Assembly: GCF_932526225.1 (NCBI RefSeq)
Contig: NC_064036.1
Span: forward strand, 6,455,519-6,519,518
Source of the DNA: Nematostella vectensis
Lineage: Eukaryota; Cnidaria; Anthozoa; Actiniaria; Edwardsiidae
Length of the DNA stretch: 64,000 nucleotides
Reading direction: 5' to 3'
This document shows, one piece after another, positions 42,683 to 53,100 of the stretch. The notes beneath the pieces were generated by a model, which made no database searches, was not told the origin of the DNA, and saw nothing but the letters and a program-made list of their open reading frames with translations. Every line of letters starts with the position of its first letter. Position 1 is the stretch's first letter. Both the position numbers and the translations under genes were made by a program.

Positions 42683-43512
42683 TTTATTTTGGCAATACTT
42701 TACTTTTGCATTCCTAGTTACTTTGATCCCCTGTAATAGGGAAATTGTAACGAATTCTGTATGAGCTGTTTTTCATAATACAAAACCAGTCAAATATTTC
42801 ATTGAAGTAAAACTTTAAATCACAAATGAAATCTGAAAAATGAAATCCCTGTTGCTTGCTTCAATGACACAGAAGCCCTGTTAGGTCTTTAGTTCTGCAA
42901 AAAGAATAAAAATAACTCGGCTACAGGACGTAACGAAAACATTTATAGAGGATATTGTCATTGTATCGTTTTACACGATGAACCACTCTATTTAATTGTA
43001 ATCCAGGAATATTTTGTGAGGTAAAATCAAGAAATGTTTTATTGCGAAATCAAAATTTCATAACAACCTTTCAGCACGATAATGTTGAGATCCTACATAT
43101 TCTTACCATAGATAAAATAAAAATCCTTCATTTCCTGAGTAACCTCCGATAGCATTGCATGTCAAGTGCTTGTCGAAATTTTCATTTTTCTGAGAAATTT
43201 TCGACAGCATACAACCATCAAATTTACAACTAAACAACCTACTCTTTCTTCCGTGAGAGAAACGGGGGAGACTGGGACTTGTTTTAGATTTCCGGTGCAA
43301 ATCTACAAAAAACCCATTATAAGATAAAAAAAAAGTGTTTATTTATTTTACATAGGTTCAAAGAAATAATCATAATATTATAATAAAAGGAAAATTAAGA
43401 TGGTGATGACACCGAAGAATTATTTTTTTTCAAACATTTCGCTCGTCTGGCACCTGTAAAGCGTGGGTTGCCTGTGTTATTTTGCATGTGACCGACTTAC
43501 GGTGTTTTGGTC

Positions 43513-43746
43513 GGTAGAGCTTCGTTTCCATCACCCAGCTGGCCAGGTTGCCCTTGGTCGTGAGAGAACTGGGAACTAGTCTACGCTTGGTTACGAACTT
43601 ATCACACGAACGGCGGCGAGTTCCGAACCTTTTCCCGAACAATTCGCTGAACCAAAGACTGCCAAAAATACAAGTAACGTTCACATGAAGACATAAATCG
43701 TCGCTAGAACAACCCATATGGATACGTTTTTCTAGGAGTGGTTTAA
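43513..43746 (-). repeat. Inverted repeat, arm 1
   Basis: About 234 bp whose reverse complement occurs at 47021-47245 with a few substitutions and a 9-base gap. On the minus strand both arms keep the same open segment (VNVTCIFGSLWFSELFGK). No homology is recognised. The arms enclose about 3.3 kb of repeats. Confidence 0.85.
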
Positions 43747-44701
43747 TATTAACAGCACGGGCTTGATAGTCTTGGATTTACGAAAAAGGGCTGTCTGAGT
43801 TATGGAACCGAGCACATTGTTTACAGCAGGCCTCGTTTCCATAACTCAGATTGACCTTCTCACTCACTTTTTCTGATACTTATAAGGGCTTGAAATTATA
43901 AAGGCTAGTCTATTTATCCAGGTATTTTTTTAGATTTTACTATATAGCAGGTATATATAGTGTTGTGCGATAAGTCCCCGGGAAGTGTGTGGTTAACTTG
44001 AGGTTTAGAGCACTTTTGGAATAAGTTTCGGGATAAGTGAATAGCATCACATGTACTTTGCAAAAGTCATGCCAGTTTCTGGTTTGAGTCTCTTTCTCCT
44101 CTGGAGCAAGCATTTCCATGTATCAGCGTGTGGCAAGCTGCATGGCGAAATGTGCTAAAACGAATATGATTGCCCCCCCTCCCCATGAATGATAACTGAT
44201 GCCAGATGAAAATTATTTATTTTCATTTTTTTTAGTAACTGCTATCTTCATAGTGATTGGTACAAATGGGGGCACATGTCCCTAGTGCCCCACCCCCTGC
44301 TACAGCCTTGACTTGCTTAAGTGTACTGGCTATGAAAGATAAGGGCTTGACTTGACTGCAGTTTTTTCCCGAGGGGTTGGGGGCTTTTCTCAGTTTTGTA
44401 CAGGGTCAAAGTCTAACCCCCCACCCTTCCTCAGGAGCATGGGTGTGGGAGTTTCAATAATTACAAGGCTGGAGGGAAAACCACAAGTTGGATGATGGAG
44501 ACTAGCCAACTAAATAAGGTCACATGAGGACTTGATGATTGATGTAAATCACTAGGACAGTATAGGACAGTATTAGAACAAAGGTTGATCTAACCAGAAC
44601 ACAATGGAACTGATAATATGCATAGCTATAGCTAATATGATTCTCCATCTTAGGGATAACCATTTGTAATGAGCATATTATATGTTACAAGCTATATTTC
44701 C

Positions 44702-45137
44702 CGGGGGGGAAAACTCCCTTATATGGGCTATACAGGGACATGCCGCTGGACAGGGTATGGTTATTGACCTCTCTGCCCTAAACAGGGTATACATTTGAGG
44801 CCTCTCTGTCCTGAACAGGGTATATATTTCAGGCCTCTCTGCCCTGAACAGGGTACATAATTTTAAACAACGCTGCCCTAAACAGGGTACTAATTTGGTT
44901 GCCTTGCTAAACTGCTGATCCTGCCGCGGATCTGATTGCCTTGCTTGCTCTCACATGCTAGCAGGGTCCTAAAATTGAGGGTGTTGTCCTAAGCAGGGTC
45001 CTAAAATCAAGGGTGTTGGCCTAGACAAGGTATGGTTTTTTTAGAATTTTTGTCCTAAACAGGGTCAGGCTTAAAACCCCAGTGGTACCGCTATACCCAA
45101 ACATAGGCTATCAAACATAGGAGTCTCCCCCCCTAGC
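44702..45137. mobile_element. Repeat element with CCCTGAACAGGGTA tandem units
   Basis: Bounded by GGGGGGAAAACTCCCTTATA-TGGGCTAT at the left and ATAGGCTATCAAACATAGGA-GTCTCCCCCC at the right, in inverted orientation. Inside are four or five units of ~37 bp with CCTAAACAGGGTATACATTT then GAGGCCTCTCTG. Non-coding. Confidence 0.6.
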
Positions 45138-45284
45138 TATATGTATATTATATACATTGTATAACACATTAAACTTTGTATTCTTAGAAGTCTTTTTTAT
45201 GTTGTTATGATATTCTATCTTATAAGTATATATAGATATAATAAATTTTTACAATTTTTTTATTACACTTTATACAAAAGCCCA

Positions 45285-46337
45285 GGGGCCGGTTCCTGAA
45301 AGGCCGATTAACTTAACCCTCGATCAGCGCCTAATCCCGGGTTAAAATTCGCTAATCGTAGGTTAGCTAACCAACGGATAACTCACCGTTCCCGAAAGCC
45401 AAGTAATCCCCCGATTTACTAACCCTGGATTGAACGAGTGAAAAACTGGTTTGACGAGTAAAATTCACACAGGGTACCCAGTATATAATTCCTCAACCCA
45501 ACATAAACCACTGACACTGTTTTGTGTTTGGCATAAGAGAAGTTTATTATAAAATCACTACAAACTGATAAATGAAAAACTAAAATAATAATAATAAACC
45601 TCTCTGCCACCCTTCACACAAAGCCCAGGGTGGGAGGGCGGGGAAAAATATGAGCTTGATATATAAACGTTGAAAAGAACAAAGAATTATAGAGTGAAGC
45701 TGTGAACGTGTGCTAGCAATCAAGACTAGAGATAACTGAAATACAATATGCTGGCTTGAGCAATTAATCCCTTTAAGCTAGGTGCCCAAAGGGGGGTACA
45801 ACAGAAAGCAACTTAAATTTACCTTTGGTGATTTTATTTTCGCAGAAAAGCCCTAAAACACCTCTACATCACCTGTTATTACCTCCATTTCATGGCCAAA
45901 AAAGCGTCATTTGCAGGATTCGAGTTGGTGCGTGACACTAGCGAGACAGATTCATTTCAATTATAAATTTCATGTAACTGTCTGTCCCAGCACAATTTTC
46001 AAGTCAGCATCGCAACGAAGGTCACATAATAAAGCGAAATGCTAGGATATTTGATCCCTACATTGTTTTGTGTAACGTCTTTTTTGTCGACAACTTTATT
46101 TTATGAAGCTTTAGTTCTACTACAAAGTTTGGGAGGCCTGTGTTATGCCAACTAAACAGTGGGTTAGCGAGTTAACCCACCTCGCGAGCAGGGTTAGATT
46201 TTACCTCCAAACTGACCCAGAGTTAGCGCTAACCAGCGTTTCGGGAACGGAACTAATCTGGGGGTAAAAATTTAATCGTGGGTTAGGGTTAATTTAACCC
46301 TGGGTTAGCGCAAATCGGCTTTTCAGGAACCGGCCCC
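45285..46337. mobile_element. 1.05-kb non-autonomous element with long inverted ends
   Basis: Left end GGGGCCGGTTCCTGAAAGGC-CGATT, right end AATCGGCTTTTCAGGAACCG-GCCCC. Both ends continue into arrays of GGTTAGC / GGGTTAA motifs and a CGTTCCCGAAA motif. The right half repeats these in inverted orientation. No transposase frame is seen. It could be a MITE or foldback element of a DNA transposon superfamily I cannot name. Confidence 0.7.
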
Positions 46338-47020
46338 AGAAGACAACATTACATCAGTATAATGTACAGATCCAAATGGGCAGTAAAGATTTCACTATAA
46401 ATCAACACAAGTTTTAAAAAGTATGGTATGCGCCTCTGTGAATCACTAGTTGCACTGACGTTCCAAGTCTTAGCCATATTTGTTGGAGCAAAAAAAAAAA
46501 AAAGAGACATACAGCATGTAGCTTGTCTACACCATGCCTATGCAGACCATCTAGTTTTTCTTCAGCTTGTATGTAGTCTTTCTAGTTTTACCAGTAAATT
46601 AAGATTTTAGCTTGTTTGCCCTTGCAAGTGCCACATCTTTGTGCATTGGGGATGACCCAGGGAAACTGGAGTACTAAACAAGGTGTGTAGGCAGCACTAT
46701 GCTGCTTGCCTAGAGGAACTCAAAATGTGTCGGTTCCCAGCTATGGCAATCCAGGCCTGCTAGGGTATACACTCAGAAAAAAGTGTACTGTGTTTGTCGG
46801 CTCCTAAACAACAGAAATAAGCCTATATCCAGTGCTCAAGATGCAAGGAATAGTATCACTCCATATGCATTTTGGAACCATGAGAGAGTGCTCTACTAAT
46901 GCACTAATCATTTAAAAACCCCACCCCCTGCTACGGTCCTGATTCTAGAAATTTTATTAGCTAGGACAAAAAATTATACTTAAGATACACATAACACAAC
47001 ATGATTCCGAAAATTTAACT

Positions 47021-47245
47021 TTAAACCACTCCTAGAAAAACGTACCCATATAGGTTGTTCTAGCGACGATTTATGTCTTCATGTGAACGTTACTTGTATT
47101 TTTGGCAGTCTTTGGTTCAGCGAATTGTTCGGGAAAAGGTTCGGAACTCGCCGCCGTTCGTGTGATAAGTCCGTAACCGAGCGTAGACTAGTCCCCAGTT
47201 CTCTCACGACCAAGGGCAACCTGGGTATGGAAACGAAGCTCTACC
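47021..47245 (+). repeat. Inverted repeat, arm 2
   Basis: Reverse complement of 43513-43746. It begins TTAAACCACTCCTAGAAAAA and ends GAAACGAAGCTCTACC. It lies about 160 bases upstream of the complexin ATG, so it may form part of that gene's 5' region. Confidence 0.85.
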
Positions 47246-47407
47246 TGTTTTGGTCTTCAAGATCAAACATGGCGGGTTGAAAAAAACAACTCACGCTATC
47301 TTACGTCTTCCTGCCTTAGATTTAATTTTACAGTCTTTCATCTTAATTTTTGCCACATAACATCACATTGCTAACACAAGCGAGCCAACTTATCGCATCT
47401 ACCAAGT

Positions 47408-47773
47408 ATGAATCCGCTTACAAAGGCTCTCGTAACAAACAAATTGAGTTCGGTTACCAAAAGTATTGGCTTGGATGATAAAGATGAAACCACAAGCGAA
47501 GATGCGGGAGTCTCATCGAAAGAAATGCGAAAAATGCGTGAAAAAGAAGAAGCTGAGCGTGCCAAAAGAGAAGAGATGTATGCTAAGAGAAACGCGGATC
47601 GAGAAAAGAAACGAGAGCAAATGAGAGCCAAGTACGGTATACAGAAAGACAAAGATGGACCCAAAAAATCCGGGGGTCATAAGGAGGAGGGCAGCGACGC
47701 CCCTACGAGAAAAGGGTCATTAAATCGGGAAAAGTCCTCGGAAGAAGATGACAACAAATGTGCCATAATGTAA
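47408..47773 (+). CDS. cplx: Complexin with C-terminal CAAX box (121 aa)
   Basis: Complexins bind the assembled SNARE complex and clamp and trigger regulated vesicle fusion at synapses. The protein is short, highly charged and helical. Residues about 37-70 form the accessory and central helix region (EKEEAERAKREEMYAKRNAD). The SNARE-binding signature is MRAKYGI at 72-78, equivalent to RDKYGI-type sequences in other complexins. The C-terminal tail is Gly/Ser/Lys-rich and ends CAIM (118-121), a CAAX box predicted to be prenylated, which would anchor the protein to vesicles. The whole coding region is one exon, and the ATG is the first in frame. The single exon could mean an old retrocopy or simply intron loss. 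Confidence 0.9.
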   Translation: MNPLTKALVTNKLSSVTKSIGLDDKDETTSEDAGVSSKEMRKMREKEEAERAKREEMYAKRNADREKKREQMRAKYGIQKDKDGPKKSGGHKEEGSDAPTRKGSLNREKSSEEDDNKCAIM

Positions 47774-47904
47774 AAACCAATAATTACCAGAAATAATGAT
47801 ATATTTTTTTCTACACCTTAGTTATTTTGCAAAAGAATTTAGATTTTAAAATATATTGATAAACTAATGGTCAAAAACAAAGTATATATGCACAAGAGAA
47901 CTCA

Positions 47905-48120
47905 TGCTCGAGGATCCAGCATGCTTTGCGGGCGCTCCCAAAGGTCACTACTCAAGGATCCAGCGTACTTTGCGGGCGCTCCCAAAGGTCACTTCTCGAG
48001 GATCCAGCGTACTTTTGCGGGCGCTCCCAAAGGTCACTACTCGAGGATCCAGCGTACTTTGTGGGTGCTCCCAAAGGTCACTACTTGGTTATGACCTTTG
48101 GAAGCACCTGCAAAGTACGC
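47905..48120. repeat. 46-bp tandem repeat with an inverted last copy
   Basis: Four units of GAGGATCCAGCGTACTTTGC, then GGGCGCTCCCAAAGGTCACT, then ACTC. They are followed by an inverted partial copy, GACCTTTGGAAGCACCTGCA-AAGTACGCTGGAT (48091-48123). A related copy lies in chitin synthase intron 20 (32995-33058). Confidence 0.85.
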
Positions 48121-48616
48121 TGGATACTTGAGCATGAAGAGAACTATGAAAACAAGATGGGTTTGAGCCAATGAATGTCACGTATTGAGAGTCAGCATTA
48201 TGTGACACTGACTAATTTTCCACTGTTTGTGAGAGTGCCTGTCTCCAAAATTTTGCCTGTGATGCTTTTATGATGCTTTTACAAGTGTAAAACAGTAACA
48301 CTAACACACATGCCAGCAGCGTGGCGGTGGTGGAGAGGGGGGAGAATCAATGGGTGTCTACACTCCCAGCCTATGGTCTTGTTGATAGTATAGGTTTTAA
48401 TATAACATTAAGTTACACAGACACTATATCGTCACATACCCCCTGGACCTTTAGAGGACTCATGATAACAACAAAAAAACTCTGTTTATTGAATATCTAG
48501 GAGGATGTTTACAAAACATTAATTTTTCATTATAGAATTTTGAATCACACTTTTATTTGCAACAAAAAGTACTGCTGGATGCAAGACATGAGTTCTTACA
48601 TAGTATAGCCTTATTA

Positions 48617-48727
48617 TACCCTGGGTACCAGACCCTACAAACTTCTCTTGCCCAGTGGCGCTTGTCACTGTATTTTGGCTGAGCGTCAATGGATGAGAGA
48701 AGTTTGGAAGCTCTGGTACCCAGGGTA
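48617..48727. mobile_element. Short MITE with TACCCTGGGTACCAGA ends
   Basis: About 110 bp. It begins TACCCTGGGTACCAGAC and ends CTCTGGTACCCAGGGTA. Non-coding. Confidence 0.6.
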
Positions 48728-49732
48728 GCATAATTAGGGATAGGTGTTTGCAATCTCATTTTTTTGTCACAACCCCTGAAAATTACCGGGAACATAAAAG
48801 GGGTGTAGTTTTTTTTTTTAAAAGATCAATATGGACATTGAGTAAGTGATAGGTGGGGGTGTAGCTAGGGAGGCGTGTTGCTAGGGAGGACTTCCAGGCT
48901 GTTCTTGTGTATCGAAGCATCAGTAATCATTAGACTTTTTTCCATAATATATCTTTGTATGCAGGCCCATACTTAGGATTTTTCTTGGGGGGGGGGGGAG
49001 ACGGAATCCGAAAAAAGGACCTAATTTTTCCGGGGGGATGAGTTCTCTGATAAAAATCTAACCACCCCCGAAAGAACAAAGAGGGATTTTTTATGCCTTT
49101 GCAGTATCTCCACGGGACGTTTATTGTCGATTTGGCCACATACCAGAGTGATCTAGCTTATGCTTTATAGTTATGGCTACAAATAGCACGTTTATTGAGA
49201 ACCGAAAGCGGACCTTCGGCCGTTGTGGGGGAAGGGGGGGGTATGTTGCCCTCTGGGTACGGCCTGGTATGTGGACGTCACCCACCTGGTGGTGATAGAA
49301 GAGTTAGTCTATAATTTTATCTGATAGAATTTATTTATAATCTCAACACTTTCAATTTACAGAATATTTACAATATTTTCACAAACTATTCTACAATCAG
49401 CTTTTTTACTCAATTGTATAATTTGTCAATAAATATTATGTTATTGTTTATAATGAGAATGTCCACTCGGCAGTATCGTTCTTGACACAGGGGCAACAAT
49501 ATTTTGCTGCTATACATAAATAATAAATAACGATAATTGTCTCTTCTTTTTCCTGTTTAGTGGCGGACTTGTGACTGCGTGTATAAGGGAAATCGTAACA
49601 TTTTCGACATCGTTTCCCGCCACGCGTTGCTTGAAGCGCGATATTATTCGGGCGACGGTATGTTTACGTTGTCTCACTCATCTCTTGTTGCTCATTGAAC
49701 CCAGCTGAACTTGTGATTATTTAGAGTTTTCT

Positions 49733-50002
49733 TCATTGCGGACACTGAACGAGGCAGCTCACAAAACTGCTCCCCTGGCAAAACTTTCTGCAGTGCATTT
49801 TGAGCCCTGGCCTTTTCCTCATCATGTAACGAAGTTCCGTACACAGGCTCATGCATCTTCGGGAAAACTGCACACACCCCATGAAGCACGAGTTTTCATT
49901 AACAACACCTCCCCTCCGTGGTCTTGGTTTGGCTGAGCTGTTGCTAGGACACAGCAAGCCAACAGCGAGAAACACAAGCAGAATTGCGACGGAGATTTTC
50001 AT
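49733..50002 (-). CDS. Secreted eight-cysteine peptide (89 aa)
   Basis: A short single-exon frame with a clear signal peptide (MKISVAILLVFLAVGLL..., cleavage likely near residue 24). It is followed by a basic spacer (KPRPRRGG) and a cysteine-rich mature part. The eight cysteines (39, 43, 50, 54, 71, 75, 83, 87) form four CxxxC pairs, a spacing expected when two disulphides staple antiparallel helices. The ATG at 50002 was chosen over the in-frame ATG at 50029 because it starts the hydrophobic core, and TTTTCAG at 50014-50020 could be an acceptor of a 5' UTR intron. I do not recognise the family. A defence, venom-like or signalling peptide are all possible; the sequence does not decide. Confidence 0.65.
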   Translation of the reverse strand: MKISVAILLVFLAVGLLCPSNSSAKPRPRRGGVVNENSCFMGCVQFSRRCMSLCTELRYMMRKRPGLKMHCRKFCQGSSFVSCLVQCPQ

Positions 50003-50075
50003 TTTCGTTCTGAAAACAGGGGAAAGCATCTTGTTGAGAATGATTTCAATATTTAGATCCTTTATGTAAGCAGAT

Positions 50076-50159
50076 GTCAGGATGGCCGAGCGGTCTAAGG
50101 CGCTGCGTTCAGGTCGCAGTCTGGTTCTCCAGGCGTGGGTTCGAATCCCACTTCTGACA
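50076..50159 (+). tRNA. tRNA-Leu(CAG)
   Basis: The acceptor stem GTCAGGA (50076-50082) pairs with TTCTGAC (50152-50158). The D-arm carries the A box (TGGCCGAGCGG), the anticodon loop reads TTCAGGT with anticodon CAG, there is a long type-II variable arm, and the T-arm with B box is GGTTCGAATCC. The discriminator base is A. A T-run at 50163-50170 is the RNA polymerase III terminator. The long variable arm fits leucine. No intron. Confidence 0.95.
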
Positions 50160-50162
50160 TGC

Positions 50163-50170
50163 TTTTTTTT
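50163..50170 (+). terminator. RNA polymerase III T-run terminator
   Basis: Eight consecutive T residues, four bases after the tRNA-Leu 3' end. Confidence 0.85.
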
Positions 50171-53100
50171 CTCATGTCTCTTTTTTTAAGAAACGTGTAT
50201 ATGTACCACTAACAGACTTTCAGACTTGGGAGATGTCGATGTCTCTAGCCGTATCACACTTCTTAATGAAAACAATATATCGATCTCTTACCTTTTAGAT
50301 AAATGGAACTTGAGATTATTTCTTGACTGTTACTGATCACTCTGGATCTTTTTCTTGTGTAATAGTTGTTTGACGTTGGGAATTATGACTGTTCGCTGGC
50401 TAAGCCGGGTTTATATAAGTGATTCTCGGTTGGCTAAACGCACTACAAACTCTTCCGGATATGGTGCCCCCACGCGCCTGGAGGCAGTCACCTCGCGAGC
50501 TTCGAATTCTTGGCTTGCATTCCTAGACAAAGGAAATAGCATGCTCTCTTCTCTCAGGCGTGGCGAGTAATTAAATTCAAGAAATCCGGAATGTCTTTTC
50601 TTGTGACTTAAATTGAATGGTATCCTTTGTAGTGTAGCCTTTATTAGTGAACTTATCGGAAAGACTTGTCGATCATGTGGGGAATTTAATACGCCGTGGC
50701 TTGCGAAGCTATTCATAGACCGATCTCAAACCGAACTTTCCAGTACGACTATAAATAACCGGTTTTCTGTATCCTTCAAGTTTAAGATAGTTTAATTGCA
50801 CTATACCGCTGATTAATGGAATTGATATTCCTTTTTTAGCGTGTCAGTATTTGTCAGCATCGCTAACATAGTTTTCTCTGTCATACACTATCATTATCGT
50901 TTGCCTCTTTTCAATATTGCTCACAGCAGCTAATAGCTATACTGTTAATGCCGCTCATCTAAAGGAAATGCTTTTGCATGTGTTTTTTTCTTTTGCTATA
51001 AAGACTCAAACAGCGGGCCATAAATGCATTTGTTGAAAGATTGAATTATAACCATTAGGTCATCCAATGCGCATCATAATCAAAATAGTGTTTAAATATA
51101 GCAACGATACTTGAAACTGGCGATATGGAAAGACAATATTAACAAGGAGAAAACAAAATCTTAGTAACTCTTTGTTATTACTGAAAAAGTTGGAAATGTG
51201 TGTGAAAGGGGTCAAAATGACCATTCCTTAAAGTCATTGTAACCTAGAAGTTATGATAGCTATTTGCTCTACTTGACAGAAGAATCTTGAGCCTGGTGCT
51301 TTGTTGATGAGTTAATTAAAACAGTGAATAATGAATTAAAACATTACCAAAAAAGACCACGATATGGCCTTCATGATTAGTCATCCGTACTATGAGACGA
51401 AAATACAACAGTATACATCCAAAGAATTTCCAAAACAACATATTTCTTCAACTGATAATTGTTGTTTCCTTGTACGAGGTAAGTCTGTGAGCTCGGGCCA
51501 TAGCGACCGTCGCGTCGAGGTGGTCACGTCTTCTGGGCAAATGATCAATGATCAACGCAAAGAAAGATAACGCAAAAAACAAAAACCCCATTTTAGAAGA
51601 TCTCAATCGGTCGAGACTAGAACGCACTTCCTTTTCTCTTCAACATAGTAGTTCAATTTTAGTGATAAGATTTGAACTTGACTTTTTGGAAAGCAGTTGG
51701 CAAAGCCTTATCTGATGTAGTCTACCGCAGTGCGCAAATAACAGGGCGAGTTTTGGCAATAAACGAAACTCACTGGCGAAAGCGGTAAATTTAGATTTAC
51801 TGTCTACTTTTGGACTCTGAGGGTACGTGTATACCTCGACAAGAACAATCATTTTCTTATTCTTCAAAGAATTCTACAACGTTCTAAAAAATATATTCTT
51901 TTGTACAAGTTTCCTTGACCAACAATGTGACAACTTTGTTTCCTTTCGTGGTTTAGCCGCTAAAACCAAAAGTTTGTATCCTTTTTCCGGACAAAGGAAC
52001 TCGTTGTTCGATCGCAGCATTTCAGGTTTTACAACCTTGACTGGTCTTTTAAAAAAGAATCGTACATTTTGATTTTGTGAGTTCCTAAAGGACATTTGGT
52101 AGGTTAAGCTGTATTGTCGCTCGCTACAATGCTATGAAAAATAAAGTCCTACAATAGTCGAGCAATTTTCCCGCCTTGTCTAGTTAAACCCGCACACAGA
52201 CCCACAGCTATCTGTGGCATCGCAACCAAGACTTCCACCCAAAAGCAGACGTAAATTTGTCCGCTTAAGAGCAAGATTGCTCTACTTGACCTAAGTCTAT
52301 ACAAAAACACGCAGACCACACCAGACCGTATTCGTATACTCTTTAACATCGGTTGAGTTTATGACGATTTTCTCTGAGAATTCTCGTGCGCAAATCAGTG
52401 TTATTAAGGGGGCAAGTAAGTTTTTTTTCGTATATGATCAGATCGTTTGGAGGGCGTAAGTAGTACTTTGATTGTCCGGTTGTCTTCCCAAGATAACGAA
52501 ATCAAAGACTACCAACTGCGTGGTTGCAACCGCACTTGCTAACAAGGGATCAAATAGTTTCCATAATTAACTCCTTTTATTGTAATCTAACTTGCCCTCA
52601 TTTCCGGCCCTAATGGCCGCTAAGCAGGTAGTTACCGACTTTTTTCCCGAGCTCTTATAACGAAAATCGAGTACTGTGCGAATGGATATCGACGTATTAC
52701 CACAATTAATACAGCAATATCGTGGAATCGTCGGGTGTTACCGTCGACTATGTGGCATACTCGGGGTTTGGCGACTACTCAATCCCGAGACAGATCCGAT
52801 TACTCTGACGCACACGGGATACTATTTTGATAACCCCAATTCCTTCCGCTTACACACTTTATTGGAAAAAAGCAGAAATAGGTTCAGAGATAAAATCCAG
52901 TTAAAATATGGTTCTACCTCAGACCGCAGAATATGCGGTCTTCAAGCAGTCATATTGCGTATCCAAAATTCGTGTCCCCATGCCATTTTTTCTGGGTGAT
53001 GATATATTTATCTAAGACTTTCTATGCTCACTAACAGTGCAAATAATGACTTTACTTGTATATAGGGTCCTGAATGATATAAAAACGGCTCTCTTACACA

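Larger units (their letters stand above)
42683..47407. other. Transposon-rich spacer between TBC gene and complexin
   Basis: The presumed divergent promoters of the TBC gene (-) and complexin (+) lie at the two ends. In between are an inverted repeat (43513-43746 and 47021-47245), a repetitive element at 44702-45137, and a terminal-inverted-repeat element at 45285-46337. No host gene is seen. A small palindrome lies at 43797-43851 (TGAGTTATGGAAC...GTTTCCATAACTCA). Confidence 0.6.
47774..49732. other. Spacer downstream of complexin, repeats only
   Basis: Complexin 3' UTR, then the 46-bp tandem repeat (47905-48080), a short element with TACCCTGGGTACCAGA ends (48617-48727), G-rich degenerate repeat pieces near 48950-49020, and a dispersed repeat at about 49155-49260 that matches 10905-11030. 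No gene is supported. Confidence 0.55.

Noticed and set aside
50411..50716. 101-codon minus-strand frame
   Set aside because: No motif and no flanking splice sites that join to another exon.
52676..52999. 107-codon plus-strand frame
   Set aside because: No recognised domain, signal peptide or splice partners. Frames of this length are expected by chance in 64 kb.
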